64,000 bases of DNA from Micromonospora chaiyaphumensis (GCF_900091435.1 NZ_FMCS01000002.1:310001-374000), one strand, 5' to 3'. Shown: positions 45,938 through 54,339, numbered from the stretch's first letter. Program-made: numbers and translations. The notes: a model not told the origin generated them from the sequence alone.

Positions 45938-46786
45938 TCAGCTGTGCACGACCGTGTAGACGTCGCGGCGGCGTAGCCCGTACTCGGTGGCGACCTCGGT
46001 GATGGCGTCGCGCCGCGACAGCCCGGCCGCCTCGCGCGCCGCCACGGCGGCGCGCAGGGTGTCGTCGTCGGGCCGGACCGCCGCGACCGGTGGCGCCCCG
46101 GCCACGACCAGGGTGATCTCGCCGCGCGGCTCGCCCGCCGCGGCCCACTCGGCCAGCTCGCCGAGCGGCCGGCGGACCACCTCCTCGTAGGTCTTCGTCA
46201 GCTCGCGGCAGAGCGCGGCGGGCCGGTCCGGACCGAACGCCTCGGCCAGGTCGGCGAGCGCCCCGGCGATCCGGTGCGGCGCCTCGAAGAGCACCAGGGT
46301 GCGCTCCTCGGCGGCGAGCGCGCGCAGCCGGGACCGGCGGGCGCCGGGCGTGCGGGGCAGGAAGCCCTCGAAGCAGAACCGGTCGCAGGGCAGCCCGGAC
46401 AGCGCCAGGGCGGTGGTCACGGCGCTCGGGCCGGGGGCCGCGGTCACCGGGATCCCGGCGTCGAGGGCGGCCCGGACCAGCCGGTAGCCGGGGTCGGAGA
46501 CGCTGGGCATGCCGCCGTCGGTGACCAGGGCGACCGTGTAGCCGGCGGCGAGCACGTCGACCAGTTCCGGGGTGCGCCGCTCCTCGTTGCCCTCGAAGTA
46601 GGAGACGATCCGGCCCGGCACGGTGACCGCCAGGTCGCGGGCCAGCCGGGTGAGCCGGCGGGTGTCCTCGGCGGCGACCACGTCGGCGGCGGCGAGCACC
46701 TCCCGGAAGCGGGCCGAGGCGTCGGCCGGGTTGCCCAGTGGCGCGCCGAGCAGCACCAGGCGACCAACCTCGGACATTTCACCCAC
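45938..46786 (-). CDS. rsmI: 16S rRNA 2'-O-ribose C1402 methyltransferase
   Basis: The 282-residue tetrapyrrole-methylase-fold enzyme methylates C1402 in 16S rRNA. It has GRLVLLGAPLGNPADASARF at the start, AAEDTRRLTRLA, VSYFEGNEERRTPEL, and VTDGGMPSVSDPG. The GTG at 46786 lies 8 bases after AAGGAG and encodes VGEM; the ATG three codons in has no site, so GTG is chosen. The gene is divergent from pmt, as in mycobacteria. Confidence 0.94.
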   Translation of the reverse strand: MGEMSEVGRLVLLGAPLGNPADASARFREVLAAADVVAAEDTRRLTRLARDLAVTVPGRIVSYFEGNEERRTPELVDVLAAGYTVALVTDGGMPSVSDPGYRLVRAALDAGIPVTAAPGPSAVTTALALSGLPCDRFCFEGFLPRTPGARRSRLRALAAEERTLVLFEAPHRIAGALADLAEAFGPDRPAALCRELTKTYEEVVRRPLGELAEWAAAGEPRGEITLVVAGAPPVAAVRPDDDTLRAAVAAREAAGLSRRDAITEVATEYGLRRRDVYTVVHS

Positions 46787-46857
46787 GACGTGCGCTCCTT
46801 CATCGACGGCCGTACCAATCTCGGAGACGACGGGCGCCACCGGGCACCTTCGCAGCC

Positions 46858-46863
46858 TACGAT
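46858..46863 (+). promoter_or_regulatory. Candidate -10 of pmt
   Basis: TACGAT ends 6 bases before the GTG at 46870, and there is no ribosome-binding site. A leaderless message is likely. Confidence 0.5.
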
Positions 46864-46869
46864 CGCCGG

Positions 46870-48570
46870 GTGACGAGTGCGTCGACAGCACAGAGCGCGA
46901 ACGCGGGCGGGTCCGCCGTCGAGGCGACCACCGCCGACCGGGCCGCCGGCCCCGCGACGAGCGGCGGCGGTGGCCGGATCCCGGCCGTCGTCCGGCGACG
47001 GCTCGACACCCTCGATGCCCGCCTCGATCGGGGGCGCGCCTGGCTGGCCACCGGGGTCGTGGTGGCGATCGCGGCGATCCTGCGCTTCGTCGGGCTGAGT
47101 GGCCCCAACGGGAAGATCTTCGACGAGATCTACTACGCGCGCGACGCCTACGGGCTGATCGACCGCGGCGTCGAGTGGAACTACAAGGACAACGGCCCGT
47201 CGTACGTGGTGCACCCGCCACTGGGCAAGTGGCTCATCGGCCTCGGCGAGTGGGCCTTCGGCTACCAGGACGCCGAGACCAAGATCTCCGTGCCGGGGCA
47301 CCTCATGACCACCGCCCCCGAGTTCGGCTGGCGGTTCGCGGCGGCCGTCGCCGGCACGCTGTCGGTGCTGCTGCTGGTGCGCATCGGCCGGCGGATGTTC
47401 CGGTCCACCACGCTGGGCTGCGCGGCCGGGCTGCTGCTCGCCCTGGACGGCTTCCACTTCGTGCTCTCCCGCACCGCGCTGCTCGACATCTTCCTGCTGC
47501 TGTTCGTGCTGGCCGCCTTCGGCGCGCTGGTGCTCGACCGCGACGCCCGGCGCCGGCGCTGGGCCCGGGCGCTGGAGGCGGGGCTCGACCCGTCGCTGCC
47601 GGGGCGGGCGGGCCGGCCCCCGTCGACGTGGCGCGACTGGCCGTGGTGGCGGCTGGCCGCCGGGGTGCTGCTCGGCTGCGCCTGCGCGGTGAAGTGGAGC
47701 GGCCTCTACTTCGTCCCGGCCTTCGCGCTGCTGGTGCTCCTCTGGGAGGTCGGCGTCCGCCGCTCGGCCGGGGTCCGCCGCCCGTGGCGGGACGCCCTGC
47801 TGGACGAGCTGCCCTGGCTGCTGGCGGCCGGCGTGCTGATGGTCGTCACCTACGTGCTCACCTGGTCGGGCTGGCTGCTCGGCGACGAGGGCTACTACCG
47901 CCTGGCCAGCCGCTACCCGAACACCCCGGGGCTGAGCGACACCCCGGTCATCGGGCCCCTGATCAACCTGTGGGAATACCACAAGGCCGCGTACGGCTTC
48001 CACACCCAGCTCGACGATCCGCACAAGTACCAGTCCTGGCCGTGGCAGTGGCTGCTGCTCGGCCGTCCGGTCGCCTTCTACTGGTCCGGCGACGGCAACT
48101 GCGGCGCGCCGAGCTGCGCCTCCGAGATCCTGCTGCTGGGCACGCCGCTGCTCTGGTGGTCGTTCCTGCCGGCGCTGGCGGCGACCGTCTGGCTCGGGCT
48201 GGCGCGGCGCGACTGGCGGGCCGGCGCCATCCTGCTCAGCGTGGCCGCCGGCCTGCTGCCCTGGTTCTGGTTCGCCCTCGACGGCCGCACGATGTTCTCG
48301 TTCTACGCCGCGCCGGCGGTGCCGTTCCTGGTGCTCGCGGTGGTCTACGTGCTCGGCGCGATCATCTCGCCCGCCCCGGCGCCGGGCACGGCGGCGCCGC
48401 CGAGCGCCGAGGACACCTCCGACCGCCGTCTGGTCGGCGGGATCGTCGCGGGCGCGTACGTGCTGCTCGTCGCCCTCTGCTTCGGCTACTTCTACCCGAT
48501 CTTCGTGGGGCGGCTCATGGCCTACGCGGACTGGTCGGCCCGGATGTGGCTGGACGGTCGCTGGATCTGA
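46870..48570 (+). CDS. pmt: Protein O-mannosyltransferase
   Basis: The 566-residue GT39 integral membrane enzyme transfers mannose from polyprenyl-phosphate-mannose to Ser/Thr of exported proteins. The first loop contains KIFDEIYYARDAYGLIDRG with the acidic catalytic pair region, followed by YVVHPPLGKWLIGLGEWAFG. Many helices follow (about 10-11), and the last part has WFWFALDGRTMFSFYAAPA. The N-terminal 45 residues are disordered. Secreted Pro/Thr/Ser-rich proteins in the same window (near 52.2 and 55.7 kb) are possible substrates. Confidence 0.93.
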   Translation: MTSASTAQSANAGGSAVEATTADRAAGPATSGGGGRIPAVVRRRLDTLDARLDRGRAWLATGVVVAIAAILRFVGLSGPNGKIFDEIYYARDAYGLIDRGVEWNYKDNGPSYVVHPPLGKWLIGLGEWAFGYQDAETKISVPGHLMTTAPEFGWRFAAAVAGTLSVLLLVRIGRRMFRSTTLGCAAGLLLALDGFHFVLSRTALLDIFLLLFVLAAFGALVLDRDARRRRWARALEAGLDPSLPGRAGRPPSTWRDWPWWRLAAGVLLGCACAVKWSGLYFVPAFALLVLLWEVGVRRSAGVRRPWRDALLDELPWLLAAGVLMVVTYVLTWSGWLLGDEGYYRLASRYPNTPGLSDTPVIGPLINLWEYHKAAYGFHTQLDDPHKYQSWPWQWLLLGRPVAFYWSGDGNCGAPSCASEILLLGTPLLWWSFLPALAATVWLGLARRDWRAGAILLSVAAGLLPWFWFALDGRTMFSFYAAPAVPFLVLAVVYVLGAIISPAPAPGTAAPPSAEDTSDRRLVGGIVAGAYVLLVALCFGYFYPIFVGRLMAYADWSARMWLDGRWI

Positions 48571-48647
48571 GCGGCGCCGCCGGAAAATCGGTTGCGATCG
48601 GGGCCGGACCCTGTCGGGCGCCCGCGGCGCGAAAACCCGGGAGTACG

Positions 48648-48701
48648 AAAAAGCGCGCCCCGATCGCCTGCCACGGGGGAAGCGGGCGATTGGGGCGCGC
48701 A
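48648..48701 (-). ncRNA. Candidate short RNA ending in a strong hairpin plus U-tract
   Basis: Read on the minus strand, TTGTGC (plus 48731-48736) and TAAGCT (plus 48708-48713) are spaced by exactly 17 bases. Seven bases later comes a 19-base-arm hairpin followed by TTTTTC. This would yield an RNA of about 55 bases that is mostly hairpin. Against it, the two wobble pairs in the stem are G-U only in the plus-strand RNA. It may simply be the pmt terminator. Confidence 0.3.
48653..48700. terminator. Large terminator-like hairpin downstream of pmt
   Basis: The arms (48653-48671 and 48682-48700) pair over 19 positions in the plus-strand RNA, with two G-U pairs and a 10-base loop. There is no U-run on the plus side, but AAAAA precedes it, which gives UUUUU on the minus side. 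Confidence 0.75.
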
Positions 48702-48938
48702 AGACAGAGCTTAACCACAGTGCGGCAGCGGCACAACGGGTCGGCCGTGGTCAGATTTCCGACGAATGCGCCACCCCGCAAAAGGTTTACATCGGGCACC
48801 TTACGGTCCGTCACGCTGCGGAAACGTCACGAATTCCTTACCATTCGCCGACGCGCGGACCAGCCCCTGATCATGCCGCCTGATGCATCGAGCGATCCTG
48901 ATGGCCGGACCCCGATGATCTTCCACAGTGGATCTCAC

Positions 48939-48944
48939 TACACT
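48939..48944 (+). promoter_or_regulatory. Candidate -10 of the VWA gene
   Basis: TACACT lies 7 bases before the GTG at 48952, with no Shine-Dalgarno, which points to a leaderless message. Confidence 0.5.
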
Positions 48945-48951
48945 TCGCCCG

Positions 48952-50232
48952 GTGATCAACAAGAGACGACCGGCGGCCGTCCTTCTCGGACTGCTGGCGG
49001 CGACCGCGCTGATCGGTCCGCCGCCCGCCGCGGCCGACGACGAGACCGCCGAGCCTCCCGCCGAGCCACCCAAGGTCGAACTGGTCCTGGACGTCAGCGG
49101 CTCGATGCGGGCCCGGGACATCGACGGGCGTAGCCGGATCGCGGTGGCGCAGCAGGCGTTCAACGAGGTGGTCGACGCGCTGCCGGACGGGACCCAGCTC
49201 GGCATCCGGGTGCTCGGCGCCACCTACCGGGGCAAGGACAAGACGCAGGGCTGCCGGGACACCCAGCAGATCGTGCCGGTCGGCCCCGTGGACCGTACGC
49301 AGGCCAAGGCGGCCGTTGCCACGCTGCGCCCGACCGGCTTCACCCCGGTGGGGCTGGCGCTCCGCTCCGCCGCGCAGGACCTGGGCACCGGCAGCACCGC
49401 CCGCCGGATCGTGCTGATCACCGACGGCGAGGACACCTGCGCCCCACCCGACCCCTGCCAGGTGGCCCGCGAGCTGGCCGCCCAGGGCACCCGGCTGGTC
49501 GTCGACACGCTCGGCCTGGCCCCCGACGAGAAGGTCCGCCGCCAGCTGCTCTGCATCGCCGGGGCGACCGGCGGCACGTACACCGCGGCGCAGAGCGCCG
49601 ACGAGCTGACCGGGCGGATCAAGCAGCTGGTGGACCGGGCCCGGGACACCTACACGGCCACCCCGACCGTGGTCGGCGGGTCGGCCGCCTGCGACGACGC
49701 ACCGCTGCTGGCCCCCGGCGTCTACACCGACCGGGAGGCGTTCGCCGAGCACCGCTGGTACCGGGTTCCGGTGCGCCCCGGGCAGGAACTGCGCGCCTCG
49801 GTGAGCGTCGCGCTGGACCGGCCGGTGAACCCCGACTACGGCGTGCTGCTGCGGGCCACCGCGCCGGACGGGCGGGAACTGGTCCGGGGTGTCGACGCCG
49901 GCAGCGGGCGTACCGACGTGGTGTCGGCCGGACTGCGCTGGTCGGCCGCCGAGGAGGAGAGCCCCGAGCCCGCGCCGAGCGGGGTGCAGCCGGCGCGGAC
50001 CGTGTGCCTCGTGGTCAGCAACTCGTTCGCGCCGCGCGCCGGCACCCAGGTCACCCCGGGCATGCCGGTGGAGCTGACCGTGGACGTGGTCGCCGCGTCC
50101 CCCGCCCCGGACGGGCCGGACCTCGGCCGCGGCTGGGCACTGCTGCTCCTGCTCACCCTGGCCGGTCTGGTCACCGGGCTGGTCGCCGGGCTGCTCACCC
50201 GCTGGTGGGTGGCCACCTGGAGGGAGAACTGA
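48952..50232 (+). CDS. Secreted, membrane-anchored von Willebrand factor A domain protein
   Basis: The 426-residue protein has a signal peptide (AAVLLGLLAATALIGPPPAAA), then a VWA domain from about residue 42 with the metal-site DVSGS (47-51) and ITDGEDTC. A beta-rich domain of about 150 residues follows (from APGVYTDREAFAEHRWYRV), then one C-terminal helix (GWALLLLLTLAGLVTGLVAG) and a short cytoplasmic tail. Several paired cysteines suggest disulfides. A GTG eight codons upstream is possible, but the TACACT box favours 48952. The next gene starts 2 bases after the stop and shares the beta-domain pattern, so the two probably form a cell-surface complex. The ligand is unknown. Confidence 0.82.
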   Translation: MINKRRPAAVLLGLLAATALIGPPPAAADDETAEPPAEPPKVELVLDVSGSMRARDIDGRSRIAVAQQAFNEVVDALPDGTQLGIRVLGATYRGKDKTQGCRDTQQIVPVGPVDRTQAKAAVATLRPTGFTPVGLALRSAAQDLGTGSTARRIVLITDGEDTCAPPDPCQVARELAAQGTRLVVDTLGLAPDEKVRRQLLCIAGATGGTYTAAQSADELTGRIKQLVDRARDTYTATPTVVGGSAACDDAPLLAPGVYTDREAFAEHRWYRVPVRPGQELRASVSVALDRPVNPDYGVLLRATAPDGRELVRGVDAGSGRTDVVSAGLRWSAAEEESPEPAPSGVQPARTVCLVVSNSFAPRAGTQVTPGMPVELTVDVVAASPAPDGPDLGRGWALLLLLTLAGLVTGLVAGLLTRWWVATWREN

Positions 50233-50234
50233 GG

Positions 50235-51008
50235 ATGCGTACGCTGATCCGCTCCGCGGCGGCGCTGGCCGCCGCCGGGCTGGCCCTCACCCCGGCGGCC
50301 GCCGCGGCGGCGCCCACGCCGTCGCCCGGCGCGGCCACCGTCACCAAGGCCGGCACCTCGTTCCTGACCGCCACGACCATCACCCCCGGCCAGCCGGTCC
50401 GGGTGGCCGCCTCGACCGGTGACCACCTCTACTGGTCGTTCCGCGCCGAGGCGGGCCAGGTCCACGAGGTCACGGCCACGGTCTCCTTCGGCACGGCGCG
50501 CACCGGAGCGTCCACCTGGACCGTCGACGTCTTCGACGGCCTGCGCCGCCGCCAGGCGTGCACGGCCGGCGCGCAGACCCCGACCGCGGCGGCGACCGCG
50601 GCCAGCGTGGCGCTGGGCTGCACGCTGCGCCGGGTCCGGCCCTGGGCGGAGCCGTGGTCCGGCGACCCGCTGCCCGGCACCTACTACCTCCGGCTCTCGG
50701 TCACCGACCTGCCCGAGCCCGACCTGGGCCTGCCGGTCGACGTGGACCTGCTGGTCGGGGCCGCCACCGGCGGCGGCGGGTCCGGCGACGACGGGGAGCT
50801 GGCGGCACCGCTGGTGGCGAACACCAGGGCCGGCACGGTGCTCACGGCGGAGCCGGCGCCCGAGGCGGTCGCCGAGGACGAGGTCGGCCTCACCGGCTGG
50901 CTGCCGGAGCCCGGGTCGCGCTGGGTGTGGACCAGCGCGGGAGGCGTACTCGCCGCCGTGGCGGGCGTCGTGGGGTTCGCCCTGACCCGGCGGGCCCGCC
51001 GGCCCTGA
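50235..51008 (+). CDS. Membrane-anchored partner of the VWA protein
   Basis: The 257-residue protein has a signal peptide (SAAALAAAGLALTPAAAAAA), an external domain of about 170 residues, a Gly/Ala linker and one C-terminal helix (GGVLAAVAGVVGFALTRRAR). The segment ITPGQPVRVAASTGDHLYW, then SFRAEAGQVHEVTATVSF, resembles the beta domain of the VWA protein (HRWYRVPVRPGQELRASVSV). It starts 2 bases after that gene, with AGGGAG upstream. Both face outside and keep a short basic tail inside. No enzyme motif is seen. Confidence 0.7.
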   Translation: MRTLIRSAAALAAAGLALTPAAAAAAPTPSPGAATVTKAGTSFLTATTITPGQPVRVAASTGDHLYWSFRAEAGQVHEVTATVSFGTARTGASTWTVDVFDGLRRRQACTAGAQTPTAAATAASVALGCTLRRVRPWAEPWSGDPLPGTYYLRLSVTDLPEPDLGLPVDVDLLVGAATGGGGSGDDGELAAPLVANTRAGTVLTAEPAPEAVAEDEVGLTGWLPEPGSRWVWTSAGGVLAAVAGVVGFALTRRARRP

Positions 51009-51016
51009 GCCCGCGA

Positions 51017-51053
51017 CCGGTGGCCGCCGCGAACCCGACGCGGCGGCCACCGG
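51017..51053. terminator. Bidirectional terminator
   Basis: CCGGTGGCCGCCGCG and CGCGGCGGCCACCGG form a perfect 15-base stem with a 7-base loop, between convergent genes. Confidence 0.9.
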
Positions 51054-51062
51054 AAGCGCGGG

Positions 51063-51332
51063 TCAGAGGCTACGCGGGGTGCGCGGCACCCAGCCGATGA
51101 ACCGGTCCTGGAGCGAGCCGACCGGGGCGGCGCGCAGGTCCTGCGTGGCGGCGGCCAGGCAGGAGCCCAGATAGACGCTCAGCGAGGCGCGGTCCACCTG
51201 GTACTCGTCCAACAGTTGCCGGCGTTTCGTGGCGCAGGGCCAGTCCTCACCGCAGGAACCACAGGTCCAGTCGGGGGTCACGGGGGCGTGCTCGCCCGGT
51301 CGTGATCCCGACGCCTTCGCGCCAGGCGTCAT
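51063..51332 (-). CDS. Small Cys-rich conserved protein
   Basis: The 89-residue protein contains WTCGSCGEDWPCATKRRQLL, with three cysteines that could bind a metal, and ends QDRFIGWVPRTPRSL. Relatives are common in actinomycetes and are sometimes labelled flavin reductase, but I see no flavin or reductase motif. ATG 51332 follows AGGA at 7 bases. It is divergent from the phosphopantetheinyl transferase gene. Function unknown. Confidence 0.65.
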   Translation of the reverse strand: MTPGAKASGSRPGEHAPVTPDWTCGSCGEDWPCATKRRQLLDEYQVDRASLSVYLGSCLAAATQDLRAAPVGSLQDRFIGWVPRTPRSL

Positions 51333-51445
51333 CGGCCGATCCTCTCGTGAGTGGACGAGATGCTTGTGGACTGTGCCTCCCCGGAACGATCGAACAGCGT
51401 CCCGGGACGCTCCGGCGTTACATGGTTGCGGTACGTTTCGGCGTC

Positions 51446-52102
51446 ATGCGGGACCTTCTGCCGCCCGAGGTCGCCGTGGCGGTGGCCGGAGCCGCGGACT
51501 GGACCGGCGCGCTGCTCCCGGCCGAGCGGGCCGGCCTGGGCGAGCGGGCCGTGGCCGGCCGCCGCCGGGACTTCACCGCCGGCCGGGTCTGCGCCCGCCG
51601 GGCGCTGGCCGGGCTGGGACTGCCGGCGGCGCCGGTGCCCACGGGCACCGACCGCGCCCCGGTCTGGCCGGCCGGCGTCGTCGGGGCCATCACCCACACC
51701 CGGGGCTACTGCGCGGCCGCCGCCGCCCGCGCCGCCGACATCCGCGCGGTGGGCATCGACGCCGAGCGCCACCGGGACCTTCCCACCGGGGTACGCCGGA
51801 AGGTCTGCCTGCCCGAGGAGGAGGCGGAGCTGGCCCGCCTGCCCCGCGGGGTGGCCTGGTCGGTCGTGCTGTTCAGCGTCAAGGAGACCGTCTACAAGGT
51901 CTGGCACCCGCTCGTCGGCACCTGGCTGGACTTCCCCGACGCCCGCGTCACGCTCGACCCCGCGGCGGGCACGTTCACCGCCCGGATCGCGCCGGCCCGC
52001 CTCGCCGCCGCCCCAGTGGACGATCCGCCGTCGTCGATAGCCGGCCGGTTCGCCGTGGACGCCGATCTGGTGCGCACCGCGGCCGTTCTGGTACCGGAGT
52101 GA
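51446..52102 (+). CDS. 4'-phosphopantetheinyl transferase, EntD/Sfp-like
   Basis: The 218-residue enzyme would move phosphopantetheine from CoA to carrier proteins of polyketide, nonribosomal peptide or fatty-acid synthases. The motifs are VGIDAE (D105, E107) and FSVKETVYK (K146, E147, K151), with AITHTRGY before them. The order matches EntD/Npt-like proteins starting LLPPEVAVA. ATG 51446 is chosen; an in-frame ATG at 51422 would add 8 residues. No synthase or carrier protein lies in the window, so it probably serves several remote clusters. Confidence 0.9.
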   Translation: MRDLLPPEVAVAVAGAADWTGALLPAERAGLGERAVAGRRRDFTAGRVCARRALAGLGLPAAPVPTGTDRAPVWPAGVVGAITHTRGYCAAAAARAADIRAVGIDAERHRDLPTGVRRKVCLPEEEAELARLPRGVAWSVVLFSVKETVYKVWHPLVGTWLDFPDARVTLDPAAGTFTARIAPARLAAAPVDDPPSSIAGRFAVDADLVRTAAVLVPE

Positions 52103-52177
52103 GGGCCTGACGGTCGCGTTGCGGTCGGCTTGTACCGTCGTCCCGACTGACGATCTCGAAGGCGCCCAAGGAGTACG

Positions 52178-53194
52178 GTGAGCCACCCTCAGCCTCCGTT
52201 CGGACCGCAGGACCCGAACCAGCAGCCTCAGGAACCGCCGACCCAGGCGTTCCCCACCGCGCCGATGCCGCCGGTGCCCGGCAGCCCGCAGCCGCCGCAG
52301 CAGCCGGTCTCGGGCGCGCCGCAGCCGCCGACCTCCGGCGCGCCGTACCCGCCGCCGGGTGGCGCGTACCCGCCCGCCCCGGAGTCGCCGTACGCGCCGC
52401 AGCCGCCGATCTCGGGCACGCCGTACCCGCCGCCCGGCGCGCCGCAGCCGGCGTACCCGGCCACGGGGGCCGCGTTCCCCCCGCCGCCCGGGCAGTACCC
52501 GCCGCCGCCCGGCGAGGCGTACCCGCCGACCGGGCCGTACCCGCCCGCGCCGGGGCAGTTCGGCCCGCCGCCCAAGAAGTCCAACAAGAACGTCTGGATC
52601 ACCGTCGGCATCGTGGTGGCGGTCATGCTGCTGCTCTGCTGCGGCGGCGGCATCTTCGCCATCTACAGCGGGGCGCAGAAGACCAAGGACGCCATCGACA
52701 ACCTGCCCACCCCGGGCGTCACCTACGGCAACCCGATCGACGACGCGCCGACCGGCGGCGCCTCGGCGACGCCGGAGCCGGGCAGGACCGACGGCGAGAC
52801 CTTCAACATGCCCTCGGGTGACACCCTGATCATCAACGACGACGACGGCACCGTCGAGATCACGGTCAGCAACTTCCGGACCAAGGACAAGGCCTGCCAG
52901 CAGTACATGCCGGGGCCGAAGAACGGCATGTACCTGATCGCCGACGTGACCGCCGAGGTCACCAAGGGCACCGGCTCGGTCAACCCGTTCTACTTCAAGT
53001 GGGTCGGCTCCGACGGCACCGAGGAGAGCGGGGTGGGCGGCGCCTTCTCCGGCTGCGGCAAGCTGATGGGCTCGGGCAACAACCTGCCCAGCGGCACCAA
53101 GCGCACGGGGCAGCTCATCTTCGACGTCAAGAACAAGAACGGCACGCTGGAGTACCAGCACCACCTGCGTACCGCCGGCTCCTGGAAGCCGTGA
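52178..53194 (+). CDS. Pro-rich single-pass membrane protein with DUF4352-like external domain
   Basis: The 338-residue protein opens with about 130 residues rich in Pro, Gly, Gln and Tyr, built on short PPP/PYPPP repeats. One helix follows (VWITVGIVVAVMLLLCCGGG), then a linker rich in Thr/Pro/Gly and an external beta domain of about 125 residues (from GDTLIINDDDGTVEITVSNF to LRTAGSWKP) like DUF4352. Two cysteines in that domain (KACQQYM, FSGCGKLM) may pair. GTG 52178 follows AAGGAG. The Pro-rich tail inside the cell is typical of actinobacterial envelope proteins. Function unknown. Confidence 0.8.
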   Translation: MSHPQPPFGPQDPNQQPQEPPTQAFPTAPMPPVPGSPQPPQQPVSGAPQPPTSGAPYPPPGGAYPPAPESPYAPQPPISGTPYPPPGAPQPAYPATGAAFPPPPGQYPPPPGEAYPPTGPYPPAPGQFGPPPKKSNKNVWITVGIVVAVMLLLCCGGGIFAIYSGAQKTKDAIDNLPTPGVTYGNPIDDAPTGGASATPEPGRTDGETFNMPSGDTLIINDDDGTVEITVSNFRTKDKACQQYMPGPKNGMYLIADVTAEVTKGTGSVNPFYFKWVGSDGTEESGVGGAFSGCGKLMGSGNNLPSGTKRTGQLIFDVKNKNGTLEYQHHLRTAGSWKP

Positions 53195-53212
53195 CAGCTT
53201 CCGCGACCCCAC

Positions 53213-53244
53213 GAGGGGCCGGTCCCGGAAGGGGCCGGCCCCTC
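53213..53244 (+). terminator. Terminator after the DUF4352-like gene
   Basis: GAGGGGCCGG pairs with CCGGCCCCTC, with a 12-base loop, 19 bases after the stop. Confidence 0.85.
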
Positions 53245-53300
53245 ATCCGTTCGGACATTTCCATGTGCGAACGCCGCCGCCGCGCCGCTAGGAAGAACGG

Positions 53301-54026
53301 ATGGCCCACGAGACGACCATCCCCCTGCTGCCCTGCCGGTCCCTGGACGACGTGGCGCCCTTCTACGAGGCCCTCGGCTTCCAGGTCGGCTACCGGCAGG
53401 CACGACCCAACCCGTATCTCGCGCTGCACCGCGAGGACCTTCACCTGCACTTCTTCGGGATGCCCGAGTTCGACCCGGCCACCTCGTACGGCTCCTGTCT
53501 GGTCATCGTGGACGATCTCGTCGGGATCCACCGCGACTTCGCCGCCGGCCTGCGGGCCGCGTACGGGAAGGTGCTCGTCTCCGGCGTGCCGCGGATGACC
53601 CGGCCCCGGGTGCGGAAGAACCAGGACGGGCACAGCGGCTTCAGCATCGTCGACCCCGGCGGCAACTGGATCCGGTTCGTGGCCCGCACCGCGGCCCCCT
53701 CGGCGGGCGGCGAGCACGCGACCACCGGGCGGCTGAGCCGGTCGCTGGAGAACGCGGTGGTCCAGGCGGACTCGCGGGGGGACCACCGGCAAGCCGCGCG
53801 GATCCTCGACACGGCGCTGTCCCGGCCGGACGCCGCCGACGACCCGGTCGTCCACATCGAGGCGCTGATCTACCGGGCCGAGCTGGCGCTGGTGCTGGTG
53901 GAGCCGGCGGTCGCGCGGAAGCTGCTGGCGCGGGCGGGGTCGGTGCCGGTGAGCGACGAGGACCGGGAGCGGCTGGCCGCCACCCTGCGGCACGCGGAAG
54001 ACCTGGCCGCCGGTCTGTCGGGTTGA
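53301..54026 (+). CDS. VOC-family protein with helical C-terminal extension
   Basis: The 241-residue protein has an N-terminal VOC module of the bleomycin-resistance type (LLPCRSLDDVAPFYEALGFQ to FSIVDPGGNWIRFV, about 1-130). An Ala-rich helical part of about 100 residues (LENAVVQADSRGDHRQAARI onward) looks like TPR-type helices. The two-part form is less common than single VOC proteins. GGAAG precedes the ATG. The substrate is unknown. Confidence 0.78.
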   Translation: MAHETTIPLLPCRSLDDVAPFYEALGFQVGYRQARPNPYLALHREDLHLHFFGMPEFDPATSYGSCLVIVDDLVGIHRDFAAGLRAAYGKVLVSGVPRMTRPRVRKNQDGHSGFSIVDPGGNWIRFVARTAAPSAGGEHATTGRLSRSLENAVVQADSRGDHRQAARILDTALSRPDAADDPVVHIEALIYRAELALVLVEPAVARKLLARAGSVPVSDEDRERLAATLRHAEDLAAGLSG

Positions 54027-54146
54027 GCCGCGGCCACCCTCGCCGGCGTCCCCGCGGTCCCGGCTGGTTTGCGGCACCGGCCAGCGGGGACGCCACCGGG
54101 ACGGGGTGGCGAGCCCCCGGCATCGCCACGACCAGAGGGAGGCGGC

Positions 54147-54338
54147 ATGAGCGTCGAACGGGCGAAGGACGACCTCGAGGACCTGGCCGGCCCGGCCCGG
54201 GCGCGGTTGGGCGACATGAACCGGAACGAGCGGTCCGAGGCGGACGAGGTGCGGCGCCAGGACGAGATCCGGGGCAAGCGGCCCGGCGAGCACGTCCAGC
54301 AGGACGCCGGGGACGCGCGGGACGACTTCACCGCTTGA
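54147..54338 (+). CDS. Small highly charged protein, 63 residues
   Basis: The product is almost all charged or polar: it starts MSVERAKDDLEDLAGPARAR and contains ERSEADEVRRQDEIRGKRPG. It has no hydrophobic core and is probably disordered or helical, somewhat like CsbD-type stress proteins without clear similarity. AGGGAGG lies 4 bases before the ATG. The next gene starts one base after its stop, so they form one operon. Confidence 0.65.
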   Translation: MSVERAKDDLEDLAGPARARLGDMNRNERSEADEVRRQDEIRGKRPGEHVQQDAGDARDDFTA

Positions 54339-54339
54339 G

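Larger units (their letters stand above)
48571..48951. other. 381-base intergenic region between pmt and the VWA gene
   Basis: No credible gene is present. The left half holds a 19-base-arm hairpin (48653-48700) and a minus-strand promoter-like pair. The right half holds the promoter of the VWA gene (TACACT at 48939-48944). The middle (about 48740-48930) is less GC-rich than average and contains no riboswitch I recognise. Confidence 0.6.

Noticed and set aside
48740..48938. Riboswitch (for example c-di-AMP type) upstream of the secreted VWA gene
   Set aside because: I could not find the conserved core segments, and the VWA gene appears to be leaderless from 48939.
52190..52570. Tandem repeat array or CRISPR-like structure
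   Set aside because: The periodic CCGCCG pattern is codon bias in a Pro-rich protein segment; there are no conserved repeats with spacers.
51063..54026. Natural-product cluster around the phosphopantetheinyl transferase
   Set aside because: No synthase, carrier protein, tailoring enzyme or exporter set surrounds it.
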